Made by a program: the position numbers and the translations under genes. From the NCBI RefSeq assembly GCF_005405485.1, contig NZ_BJED01000014.1, forward strand, positions 65,392 to 129,391: a stretch of 64,000 bases of DNA, in the 5' to 3' direction. A model generated the notes under the pieces. The model did no database searches. It had not been told where the DNA came from and was given only the letters and a program-made list of their open reading frames with translations. Positions within the stretch are counted from its first letter, which is position 1; every line of letters begins with the position of its first letter. Origin of the DNA: Enterococcus hulanensis (lineage in GTDB: Bacteria; Bacillota; Bacilli; Lactobacillales; Enterococcaceae). Shown here piece by piece: positions 18,657 to 26,550 of this stretch.

Positions 18657-19352
18657 TTATTTCGCAGAAATTTTTATTAAGGCTTTTTCCGCTGCATCCT
18701 GTTCTGCTAATTTTTTGGATTTTCCTTGTCCTGTGCCAATCAATTGATTATCGGCATAAACGTCAATCGTAAAAATCCGTTCGTGTGCCGGTCCTTCTTC
18801 ATTGACTAAGCGATAATCGATTGAGACATCTCCGCTTTTTTGCAAAACTTCTTGCAAGCGGGTCTTATGATCCATCTCACGTGTGAAAACACCTGCTTCG
18901 ATTTTCGGAAAAACGACTGTTTGGATAAAGAGCAACGCGACATCATAACCTTGATCTAAATATAGAGCTCCTAAAAAAGCTTCAAATAAGTCGCATAATA
19001 ACGCTGCACGATCACGTCCGCCGGAATTTTCTTCGCCCTTGCCTAACATTATATAGTGATCAAAATGACATTCCTTTGCAAATTTTGACAAACTTTCTTC
19101 TCGTACAATCGCTGAGCGCAAACGCGTCAAGCGTCCTTCTGGCAGGTTTGGATAATGATGATACAAATAGTCCGATACTTGAATTTCTAAGACAGCGTCC
19201 CCTAAAAATTCTAACCGTTCATTATCTGAAATATTCATGTTACGGTGTTCATTCACATATGATGAGTGGGTAAACGCCTGTTCTAATAAGTTAACATCGT
19301 GAAAGACGATGCCGTAGTTTTCTTTTAATTCGTTGATCAACTGTGTATCCAT
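18657..19352 (-). CDS. rnc: ribonuclease III
   Basis: Double-strand RNA endonuclease for rRNA processing and mRNA turnover. The 231 residues hold the catalytic signature NERLEFLGDAVLE near residues 43-55, the second acidic cluster ALLCDLFEAFLGALYLDQG, and a C-terminal double-strand RNA-binding domain starting around DHKTRLQEVLQ and ending KSKKLAEQDAAEKALIKI. AAGGAATGA precedes the ATG. It is upstream of smc but separated by a strong hairpin. Confidence 0.96.
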   Translation of the reverse strand: MDTQLINELKENYGIVFHDVNLLEQAFTHSSYVNEHRNMNISDNERLEFLGDAVLEIQVSDYLYHHYPNLPEGRLTRLRSAIVREESLSKFAKECHFDHYIMLGKGEENSGGRDRAALLCDLFEAFLGALYLDQGYDVALLFIQTVVFPKIEAGVFTREMDHKTRLQEVLQKSGDVSIDYRLVNEEGPAHERIFTIDVYADNQLIGTGQGKSKKLAEQDAAEKALIKISAK

Positions 19353-19389
19353 GGGCTCATTCCTTTTTTTGAGATTTCCATCACGCTCT

Positions 19390-19395
19390 ATTATA
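19390..19395 (-). promoter_or_regulatory. rnc -10 element
   Basis: A perfect TATAAT on the minus strand, 37 bases before the rnc start, with TTTAAA 17 bases upstream as a weak -35. Confidence 0.55.
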
Positions 19396-19518
19396 CTGTT
19401 TTTTCCACAAATTTTAAATCAGAAGTCGTGATAGTAAGAAATTTTCAAAAAATGATCGAACTTTTTCTTCTTACTCAAAAAAATGCTAAAGTAGAAAAAA
19501 TGAACGGAGGAAACTTTA

Positions 19519-20022
19519 ATGGAGGAACTTTCTGATGCACTGCTGATTATTGATTTACAAAAAGGTGTGTACTTTGAGGATAAGAGGATCGATCATTTTG
19601 ATGAACTAGTTACACTTATTAATCAGCGCATTCAACTTTATCGTGAGCAGAGTAAACCAATTATTTTTGTTCAACACTGTGATGATGAGCTGATTCCACA
19701 GACAACTGCTTGGGAAATCATAGAGGAATTAGATCGCAAGAAGCTCGATACTATTATTCAAAAAACACATGCTAATTCTTTTTATCATACTGATTTACAA
19801 AAAGTCTTGCAGCAACATCACATCACCAGCCTAGAAATTTGCGGTGCTCAAACTCAATATTGTATTGATACAACGATAAAATTTGCCCATGGCTTAGGTT
19901 ATCGATTGACGATGCTGAAAAACGCTTCGACAACTTATGACAATGATTTTCTTTCGGCGGCAGACACCATCGCCTTTTATGAAAATATTTGGGATAAACG
20001 CTTCTTAAATTTGATTCAATAA
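19519..20022 (+). CDS. cysteine hydrolase, isochorismatase family
   Basis: A 167-residue member of the isochorismatase-like amidohydrolase superfamily (nicotinamidase, YcaC and others). The catalytic triad is visible: Asp12 in LIIDLQKG, Lys82 in QKTHANSF and Cys115 in GAQTQYCIDTT. The substrate cannot be told. CGGAGG precedes the ATG. It is a lone plus-strand gene among minus-strand genes, ending in a terminator shared with acpP. Confidence 0.9.
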   Translation: MEELSDALLIIDLQKGVYFEDKRIDHFDELVTLINQRIQLYREQSKPIIFVQHCDDELIPQTTAWEIIEELDRKKLDTIIQKTHANSFYHTDLQKVLQQHHITSLEICGAQTQYCIDTTIKFAHGLGYRLTMLKNASTTYDNDFLSAADTIAFYENIWDKRFLNLIQ

Positions 20023-20050
20023 AAAAGTGCACCAGCAAATGCCGGTGCAC
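20021..20050. terminator. bidirectional terminator between the cysteine hydrolase and acpP
   Basis: GTGCACCAGC / GCCGGTGCAC stem with an AAAT loop (20027-20050). On the minus strand, for acpP, it ends in six T; on the plus strand it is followed by CATTTTGTT. Confidence 0.9.
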
Positions 20051-20057
20051 CATTTTG

Positions 20058-20309
20058 TTAAGCTTGGTTGTTTTCCATAATGTAATCAACTGCAGCTCCA
20101 ACTGTTTCAATTTTTTCAGCGTCTTCATCAGAAATTTCTGTTCCGAATTCATCTTCCAATTCTAAAACAAATTCCATAATACTGATTGAGTCTGCATTTA
20201 AGTCGTCTTTGATACTCAATTCAAGAGTCACTTTGTCTTTATCAATTTCAAAATGATTTGAAATTATTTCAGCAACTTTGCTAAACACTTCTTCACGAGT
20301 CAACAACAT
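20058..20309 (-). CDS. acpP: acyl carrier protein
   Basis: A small acidic protein of 83 residues that carries growing acyl chains on phosphopantetheine. The attachment serine is Ser41 in [10 protein letters not shown] (DSI instead of the more common DSL), followed by the acidic helix [28 protein letters not shown] precedes the ATG. It follows plsX by 110 bases; PlsX uses acyl-ACP to make acyl phosphate, and AcpS at the left of the window activates ACP. Confidence 0.94.
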   Translation of the reverse strand: MLLTREEVFSKVAEIISNHFEIDKDKVTLELSIKDDLNADSISIMEFVLELEDEFGTEISDEDAEKIETVGAAVDYIMENNQA

Positions 20310-20419
20310 TCACCTCCACTTGATCAACTAATATTCGTCTATGTTTTACCAGAAGGTCACAGTTCATTTTACTGATGTTTGATTGCTTTGTCTACCTTTT
20401 TCGCTAAATTGACGTGGTC

Positions 20420-21421
20420 TTATTCACCTTTAGGGGTTTCAAAAAACTGGACCAATTGTCCAACGACATCCGTATCCAACATCGTATGAATTTGATCGAT
20501 CGTATTCGCTACTGCTTCAGGACCGGTAGAACCATGGGTTTTGATTACAGGGGCTTTAAGTCCAAATAATACCGCACCCCCGTGAGAAGAATAGTCCAAT
20601 TTATCTTTTAAGCCGTATAATGTATCTTTTAACATCAAAGCGCCAAATTTACCTTTGACACCTGCTTCGTTGATGCTGCCCTTGATCAGACTCATCAAGC
20701 CCATAGCTGTTCCTTCAATCGTTTTTAAAACGGCATTTCCTGTAAAGCCGTCAGTGACGACAACATCAGCAGCACCGTTCAAAAGTTCTCTAGCTTCCAC
20801 ATTTCCAATAAAATTGATGCTTTCTTCAGCCTGTAATAATTTATAGGCCTCTTTTGTTAGTTCACTGCCTTTTGTTTCTTCCGTACCATTATTCAAAAGA
20901 CCCACGCGTGGTTTTTCTATGCCCCGCACATGCTTGGCATAAAATGATCCTAGAATCGCATATTGATGAATATGCTCTGCCTTATTTTCCGCGTTCGCAC
21001 CTAAATCCAACATATCAAAACCGCTGCTGTCAGTTAAAACCGGCAGCGTCGACATCAAACCAGGGCGTTCGATTCCTTTGATTCTTCCAACTACAAATAA
21101 ACCAGCAGCTAATAACGCTCCCGTATTCCCAGCTGAAAAGATGGCATCTGCCTTACCTTCTTTGACCGCTTGAGCAGCCAAAACCATCGAAGCATTTTTC
21201 TTGCGGCGAATCGCTTTGACCGGTTCATCATCACTATTAATTTTTTCATCTGTATGAATGATCGTAATATTTTTTTCGTTTGTGATGTATTGACGGATCG
21301 CGTCTTCTTTTCCATATAATTGAAACTCGATATCTGGATGATTTTTTTGAGCTAACATTACACCTTCCACGATAGCCTTTGGTGCAAAATCGCCACCCAT
21401 TGCGTCTACAGCAATTTTCAT
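20420..21421 (-). CDS. plsX: phosphate acyltransferase PlsX
   Basis: PlsX converts acyl-ACP to acyl-phosphate, the donor for PlsY in phosphatidic acid synthesis, at the inner face of the membrane. The 333-residue protein starts [14 protein letters not shown] and shows the family stretches [29 protein letters not shown] and [24 protein letters not shown] precedes the ATG. Together with acpP and fakA it forms a lipid-precursor group on both sides of recG. Confidence 0.96.
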   Translation of the reverse strand: MKIAVDAMGGDFAPKAIVEGVMLAQKNHPDIEFQLYGKEDAIRQYITNEKNITIIHTDEKINSDDEPVKAIRRKKNASMVLAAQAVKEGKADAIFSAGNTGALLAAGLFVVGRIKGIERPGLMSTLPVLTDSSGFDMLDLGANAENKAEHIHQYAILGSFYAKHVRGIEKPRVGLLNNGTEETKGSELTKEAYKLLQAEESINFIGNVEARELLNGAADVVVTDGFTGNAVLKTIEGTAMGLMSLIKGSINEAGVKGKFGALMLKDTLYGLKDKLDYSSHGGAVLFGLKAPVIKTHGSTGPEAVANTIDQIHTMLDTDVVGQLVQFFETPKGE

Positions 21422-21554
21422 GAGAACTGTCTCTCCTTTTATCTCTTAATGAATTGTTTTCTTAAACCATATCCCATCCAGCTAAGTTTTCTATCTATAT
21501 AGTAAAGCTGGACGGACAACTAGTATTTTTAAAATTTTCTACAGTATAGCACAC

Positions 21555-23588
21555 CTAATCAAAATATGTTTCGCCAGTTTCGGTTGGTTTCAAGGTCTCT
21601 GCTAATGGTGCAAAGGCCGGCTGCTCGCGCCAATTATCGATTTGCCAAATCTGATTTGCCTCGTCTCTAGCTACTTCCAAAACATTTGCATCGTTCACCA
21701 GATCGGCAATTAAAAATTGCGGCAAACCGGATTGACGGAAACCAAAGACTTCACCCGGACCACGTAATTCTAAATCCTTTTCACTCAAAACAAAACCATT
21801 ATTTGTTTCAGTCATGATCTTCATACGCTCTTTACCCATTTCATTTTTCGGGCTGGCAACTAAGATGCAATAAGAAGCATCCGAGCCGCGGCCAACTCGC
21901 CCACGTAATTGATGGAGCTGAGCTAAACCAAAGCGATCCGCATCCATAATGAACATCACCGTTGCATTTGGAACATTGACTCCGACTTCAATGACTGTAG
22001 TAGAAACTAAAACCTGACTTTGATTCTCTTTGAATTCTTCCATGATCTTATCTTTTTCAGCATTCTTCATTTTTCCATGCAAGAGGCTGACTTGATAGGT
22101 TGGTGCATAGTATTCTTGCAAGTGCTCATAAATTTCTGTTGCATTCTTTACGTCTAGCGCTTCAGATTCTTCGATCAAGGGACAAATCACATACAATTGA
22201 TGCCCAGCCTGCAACTCTTGTTTGGCCCAATCCAACGTATGCTCCAATTGTTTGGGTTTGATCCAACTGGTCTTGACCGGAATCCGGCCAGCCGGCATTT
22301 GATCGATGACGGAGACATCCATCTCGCCATATGCTGTGATCGCTAATGTCCGCGGAATCGGTGTCGCCGTCATAAAGAGGACATCGGGATGCAGACCTTT
22401 TTCACGTAAGACCCTTCGTTGGTTCACACCGAAACGATGTTGCTCATCTGTGATGACTAAACCAAGGTTTGCAAATTGTACATCGTCTTGGATCAAAGCA
22501 TGAGTCCCGATCACCACATCAATCTCACCGTTTTGCAGCCCTGCTAGAATCGCTCGCCGTTCCTTTGTTTTGGTTGAACCTGTCAACAATGCCGTTGTCA
22601 GCTCCAGCGGATCAAACAATTGATTCAAGCTCTCTAAATGCTGCTGCGCCAAAATTTCTGTAGGGACCATTAAAGCTCCCTGAAAACCTGCTGTCATTGT
22701 CGCATACAGTGCAATTGCCGCAACAACAGTCTTTCCGCTACCAACGTCTCCCTGCAGCAAACGCTGCATATGCTTTTTACTGCGTAGATCGTAGCAAATT
22801 TCATTGGTAACTCGTTTTTGTGCATCAGTTAATTCGAAAGGCAGCTTTTGAGTGAATTGTTTCAAGCGTTTCACATCATACCGAATTGCGATGCCATTTT
22901 TTTCACTGCGTTCACTTTTCTTCAAGCCCTGCATCCGCATTTGGAATAAGAAAAATTCTTCAAAAACGACTCGTCGCTTCGCTTGCTGGCTCTCTGTTGG
23001 ATTTTTCGGGAAATGCATCGCCCGCATTGCTTGCTTTCTTGGCATTAACCGATATTTTTCCAACAGATAATCAGGCAAGTTTTCTGTCACCTGATCACCA
23101 AATTTTTCAAATGCGACTTTGATCAAATCAATCAGTGTACTTTGACGGATCGCTTTCGTCACATGATAGATTGGGGCATATTCTTCCGTTTGCTTACCGC
23201 CTAAGATTTTCATCCCAGTCAACGACTTGCGTTTGGCATCCCACTTTCCATATACCGCCAATTCTTCGCCGACTTCGACTTTATCTTTTAAATAAGGCTG
23301 ATTGAAAAAGGAAACCATGAAGACCGCGTGATCTTGCATCATTCGAAACTGCAGCCGGCTTTTTTTATAGCCAAATCGACTGACTACCGGTGCCGAGACA
23401 ATCACACCTTTTAATGTAACTTTTTCTTGATCATTGATCTCTAATAGATTTTTTTCTTGAATGTCTTCATAACGAAAGGGATAGTAACTTAGCAGGTCTT
23501 CGATGGTTACGATACCTAATTCAGATAGTGTCTGGACACGTTTCGGACCTACACCGGGCAGTACCGATACAGATTCTTGAATCATCAT
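21555..23588 (-). CDS. recG: ATP-dependent DNA helicase RecG
   Basis: Branch-migration helicase that processes stalled forks and Holliday junctions. The N-terminal wedge/OB region (PGVGPKRVQTLSELGI onward) precedes SF2 helicase motifs: QGDVGSGKTVVAAIAL (Walker A), DEQHRFGV (DEQH), FMTATPIPRTLAI, and the C-terminal VGRGSDASYCIL and RGPGEVFGFRQSG. I start at ATG 23588; an in-frame TTG at 23594 lies directly against the GGAGG. The next codon is also ATG (23585). The length, about 677 residues, is normal. Confidence 0.95.
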   Translation of the reverse strand: MMIQESVSVLPGVGPKRVQTLSELGIVTIEDLLSYYPFRYEDIQEKNLLEINDQEKVTLKGVIVSAPVVSRFGYKKSRLQFRMMQDHAVFMVSFFNQPYLKDKVEVGEELAVYGKWDAKRKSLTGMKILGGKQTEEYAPIYHVTKAIRQSTLIDLIKVAFEKFGDQVTENLPDYLLEKYRLMPRKQAMRAMHFPKNPTESQQAKRRVVFEEFFLFQMRMQGLKKSERSEKNGIAIRYDVKRLKQFTQKLPFELTDAQKRVTNEICYDLRSKKHMQRLLQGDVGSGKTVVAAIALYATMTAGFQGALMVPTEILAQQHLESLNQLFDPLELTTALLTGSTKTKERRAILAGLQNGEIDVVIGTHALIQDDVQFANLGLVITDEQHRFGVNQRRVLREKGLHPDVLFMTATPIPRTLAITAYGEMDVSVIDQMPAGRIPVKTSWIKPKQLEHTLDWAKQELQAGHQLYVICPLIEESEALDVKNATEIYEHLQEYYAPTYQVSLLHGKMKNAEKDKIMEEFKENQSQVLVSTTVIEVGVNVPNATVMFIMDADRFGLAQLHQLRGRVGRGSDASYCILVASPKNEMGKERMKIMTETNNGFVLSEKDLELRGPGEVFGFRQSGLPQFLIADLVNDANVLEVARDEANQIWQIDNWREQPAFAPLAETLKPTETGETYFD

Positions 23589-23704
23589 AAACAACCTCCT
23601 TTCAACTTTATCTTTCAGCTATTCGTTATAGAGTGAATCATTTTTCCAAAATCATAAAAAATAATTCTCGTCACACACAGACTTTTATAACACTAACAAA
23701 AACA

Positions 23705-23734
23705 GGAGTGAGCCAGATATTCTTGGCTCACTCC
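23705..23734 (-). terminator. terminator after fakA
   Basis: A perfect 11-bp stem GGAGTGAGCCA / TGGCTCACTCC with an 8-nt loop; on the minus strand it is followed by TGTTTTTG. It ends the Asp23-fakA unit 17 bases after the fakA stop. Confidence 0.85.
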
Positions 23735-23751
23735 CTCCGACTTTTTACTTA

Positions 23752-25434
23752 TTATTCTGCTGAAAGCAAGTATGGATAAACTGGTTGTTTTCCTTCGTGG
23801 ATCTCAACTTCTAAATCTGGATAGCTTGCTTCAATTGTCTCACTTAATTTTTCAGCCTCTGCTTGTGTACCTTCAACACCTACGATGATTGTGATGATTT
23901 CGATATCCTCACTGATCATTTTATTTAAAGTATCTAAGGTTGCTTGATATTTGTCTGCTTCAGAAAGAACAATTTTGCCATCGATCATTCCTAAATAGTC
24001 GCCCTCATGAATCTCAACACCATCGATCGCCGTATCGCGAATCGCATTAGTGATTTGACCGCTGACTACAGAATCAAGCATTTCAGTCATCGTCGTTTTA
24101 TTATCTTCTAGGCTTTGCTCACCATTGAAGGCCAACATTGCAGTCATTCCTTGAGAAACAGTTTTACTTGGTACAACTGCTACAGGTATGTCCGCTACTT
24201 CTGCCGCTTGATCAGCAGCCATAAAGATATTTTTGTTGTTCGGCAAGACAATGACTTGATCAGCATTAACTTCTTTGATTGCTTTCAAAATGTCTTCCGT
24301 ACTTGGATTCATAGTTTGGCCGCCGCTGATTACGTACGATACGCCCAGACTCTTGAATAATTCTTGCACGCCTTCGCCAGCTGCAATTGCGATTACCGCA
24401 TAAGGTACACGCTCTGCTGGTGCCGCCTCAAACTCAGCGACCTCTTCATCATGCTCCAAGATGTTTTCATGTTGCAGACGCATATTATCCACTTTGACCT
24501 TGATCAAAGCACCAAATTTTTGTCCATAATTCATTACTTCACCTGGATGTTCTGTATGAACATGCACTTTAACGATTTCATCATCATTAACAACTAATAG
24601 CGAGTCGCCAATGCCGTCCAAGTAGTTGCGGAATGTATCATAGTCAAAATTACTGTCAACCGTTGGTCCTTCGCCTAGACGAACCATGATTTCAGTACAG
24701 TAACCGAACTTGATATCGGCTGTCGCCAATTGACCTTGAACGCTGCGGTGATGTTCGGCATTAACCATTTCGTCCATTTCAGCTGGACTTGGTTCATAGG
24801 TGTCATCTGCCTGAAATTCGCCATTTAACGCACTTAAAAAACCTTCGTAAATGAACAATAAGCCTTGACCGCCGCTATCGACTACACCGACCTCTTTTAA
24901 GACTGGCAGCATATCTGGAGTTTTATCCAATGCTTTTTTTCCGGATTTAACAACGGCTGACATTACTTCAATCACATCATCCGTTTGTTTCGCTTTGCGT
25001 TCACCAGCTTTTGCTGATTCGCGTGCCACTGTTAAAATCGTTCCTTCTACGGGTTTCATCACTGCTTTATAAGCTGTTTCTACGCCGTGAACTAACGCTT
25101 TTGCTAAATCCTCTGCATTTAATGTATCCACATCTAAAATTGCTTTAGAAAAACCGCGGAATAATTGTGATAGAATAACACCGGAATTTCCTCGTGCGCC
25201 CATCAACAATCCTTTCGCTAAAACATTTGCTAATTCTCCGACTTTTTCAGAAGCTGAATTAACAACAGCAGTCGCGCCGCTGGTCATAGATAGATTCATA
25301 TTGGTCCCAGTATCGCCATCTGGCACTGGAAATACATTTAATGAATTGACATATTCTGCATTGACTTGCAGACGTTTAGCGCCAGCCTCTACCATTTCTT
25401 GGAATTGACTCGCGCTGATCTCTGTTACCTTCAC
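23752..25434 (-). CDS. fakA: fatty acid kinase catalytic subunit FakA (DAK2 domain)
   Basis: FakA phosphorylates fatty acids bound to a FakB protein, feeding exogenous or recycled fatty acids into PlsX/PlsY. The 560 residues begin with a DAK2 nucleotide-binding domain (FPVPDGDTGTNMNLSM, GARGNSGVILSQLFRG, SGGQGLLFIYEG), followed by a middle domain and a C-terminal DegV-like/EDD region (VVPSKTVSQGMTAMLAF). The start is GTG at 25434 with AAGGAGG nine bases upstream. It follows the Asp23-family gene by 29 bases, the conserved yloU-yloV pair. No fakB is in the window. Confidence 0.93.
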   Translation of the reverse strand: MKVTEISASQFQEMVEAGAKRLQVNAEYVNSLNVFPVPDGDTGTNMNLSMTSGATAVVNSASEKVGELANVLAKGLLMGARGNSGVILSQLFRGFSKAILDVDTLNAEDLAKALVHGVETAYKAVMKPVEGTILTVARESAKAGERKAKQTDDVIEVMSAVVKSGKKALDKTPDMLPVLKEVGVVDSGGQGLLFIYEGFLSALNGEFQADDTYEPSPAEMDEMVNAEHHRSVQGQLATADIKFGYCTEIMVRLGEGPTVDSNFDYDTFRNYLDGIGDSLLVVNDDEIVKVHVHTEHPGEVMNYGQKFGALIKVKVDNMRLQHENILEHDEEVAEFEAAPAERVPYAVIAIAAGEGVQELFKSLGVSYVISGGQTMNPSTEDILKAIKEVNADQVIVLPNNKNIFMAADQAAEVADIPVAVVPSKTVSQGMTAMLAFNGEQSLEDNKTTMTEMLDSVVSGQITNAIRDTAIDGVEIHEGDYLGMIDGKIVLSEADKYQATLDTLNKMISEDIEIITIIVGVEGTQAEAEKLSETIEASYPDLEVEIHEGKQPVYPYLLSAE

Positions 25435-25463
25435 TTACTTAGTCCTCCTTAAGAACGCTGCCT

Positions 25464-25826
25464 TTAGTCAGGCAGAACACGTACACCTTGAACATAGACA
25501 TTCACCGAATTGGCTGTAACCCCAAGCATCGTTTCCAAATTGTATTTCACTTTTTCTTGGACATTGCGCGATACTTCTGAGATTTTCGTGCCGTAGCTGA
25601 CGATCGTATACACGTCAACCGCGATTCCGTTCTCTTCTTGACGTACAACGACGCCGCGTGAATAATTTTCTTTTCTTAAAATCTCTGTGATATTGTCTTT
25701 GATTTGATTTTTACTAGCCATACCGACGATACCAAACACGTCAGTAACTGCACCGCCGACAACCGTCGCGATGACGTCGTTTGAAATTTCGATCATACCA
25801 GTCTGTGTATTAATTTTCACAGCCAT
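25464..25826 (-). CDS. Asp23/Gls24 family envelope stress protein (YloU-like)
   Basis: A 120-residue protein of the Asp23/Gls24 family; the start MAVKINTQTGMIEISNDVIA, the middle GIVGMA and the VDVYTIVSYGTKI segment are typical. I start at ATG 25826 because AAGGAGG lies 9 bases upstream; longer in-frame starts lack this. The function is not established beyond links to envelope stress, and the conserved neighbour fakA suggests a membrane or lipid connection. Two promoter candidates and a long hairpin lie upstream. Confidence 0.92.
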   Translation of the reverse strand: MAVKINTQTGMIEISNDVIATVVGGAVTDVFGIVGMASKNQIKDNITEILRKENYSRGVVVRQEENGIAVDVYTIVSYGTKISEVSRNVQEKVKYNLETMLGVTANSVNVYVQGVRVLPD

Positions 25827-25872
25827 AGTTGTTAGCCTCCTTAAATAGGCATACTTGCCCATTTTTTCTACT

Positions 25873-25900
25873 ATAATAGTTTATCATAGCCCTATGACAA
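25873..25900 (-). promoter_or_regulatory. proximal promoter of the Asp23-fakA unit
   Basis: On the minus strand TTGTCA, a 16-bp spacer and TATTAT lie about 47 bases before the start codon. Confidence 0.65.
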
Positions 25901-25904
25901 ATAA

Positions 25905-26044
25905 AAGAAAGTTCCATTGCGATTTGCTGATAGGGCGCTCCCTGCTTGCCGCAATATTCTGCCAACTTTCTTGCATCAAAACTTTTGCTAAAAAATTTTT
26001 ACGCTAACAGAGTATAATTTACCTGCAAATCCCTTAAATGTCAA
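25905..26044 (-). promoter_or_regulatory. distal promoter and 68-nt hairpin upstream of the Asp23-fakA unit
   Basis: TTGACA (26039-26044), 17 bp and TAAATT (26016-26021) form a second promoter candidate reading left. Its transcript would contain an imperfect long hairpin at 25905-25972 with three paired blocks, AAGAAAGTT/AACTTTCTT, ATTGCG/CGCAAT and a tip AGGG/CCCT. I know no family for it. Confidence 0.45.
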
Positions 26045-26063
26045 TCTTTCTAAAAAAATTCAC

Positions 26064-26092
26064 TTGCTAAACTTGCGAATATATGCTATTTT
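26064..26092 (+). promoter_or_regulatory. rpmB promoter
   Basis: TTGCTA, a 17-bp spacer and TATTTT with an upstream TG (ATATGC) lie about 58 bases before the rpmB start. Confidence 0.65.
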
Positions 26093-26149
26093 ATTTTAGT
26101 ATGAGCCAAAGAAGCGCTCCAATATCAAGGCTAAAGGAGGAAACAACAC

Positions 26150-26338
26150 ATGGCAAAAGTTTGCTATTTTACTGGTCGTAAAACAAGAAGTGCAAATAAC
26201 CGTTCTCACGCTATGAACGCTACTAAACGTACTGTAAAACCTAATTTACAAAAAGTTCGCGTATTAGTTGACGGAAAACCTAAAAAAGTTTGGGTCTCAA
26301 CTCGTGCTTTGAAATCTGGAAAAATTGAGCGCGTTTAA
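26150..26338 (+). CDS. rpmB: 50S ribosomal protein L28
   Basis: A basic 62-residue large-subunit protein starting [12 protein letters not shown], with [18 protein letters not shown] and ending [10 protein letters not shown], full length for L28. AAAGGAGGAA precedes the ATG. It is a single-gene unit with its own promoter and terminator, divergent from the Asp23-fakA unit, the conserved arrangement in Firmicutes. Confidence 0.97.
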   Translation: MAKVCYFTGRKTRSANNRSHAMNATKRTVKPNLQKVRVLVDGKPKKVWVSTRALKSGKIERV

Positions 26339-26350
26339 TATTATCCATTC

Positions 26351-26378
26351 AAAGTCCTTCAGCCGGAGGACTTTTTTT
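26351..26378 (+). terminator. rpmB terminator
   Basis: AAAGTCCTTC / GGAGGACTTT around AGCC, followed by a T7 run, 13 bases after the stop. Confidence 0.92.
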
Positions 26379-26507
26379 ATTGCCCTCTTTTAACGTTGGC
26401 GCTGCCTAAGCGTTAACCGTACTATTATTTCCTTAAATCCCTCCTAAAATGTTCAAAATTTCGGGCTGTTTTCACGCCTCCTTCACAATATTTCAGCTCT
26501 TCTATGG

Positions 26508-26513
26508 TAAAAT
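26508..26513 (+). promoter_or_regulatory. putative extended -10 for the yfhO-like gene
   Basis: TGG followed by TAAAAT, 38 bases before the start codon, without a good -35. The rest of 26379-26550 holds only a small TTAACG...CGTTAA hairpin near 26390-26416. Confidence 0.4.
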
Positions 26514-26550
26514 TTGGATAGTCTGTTGAAAGAAGTTTGGTGATTTTTAT

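Noticed and set aside
21480-21530. CCAGCT/AGCTGG inverted repeat between recG and plsX as a lipid-regulator site
   Set aside because: A six-base arm with a 20-base gap is too weak, and it does not match a FabT or FapR operator that I can recall.
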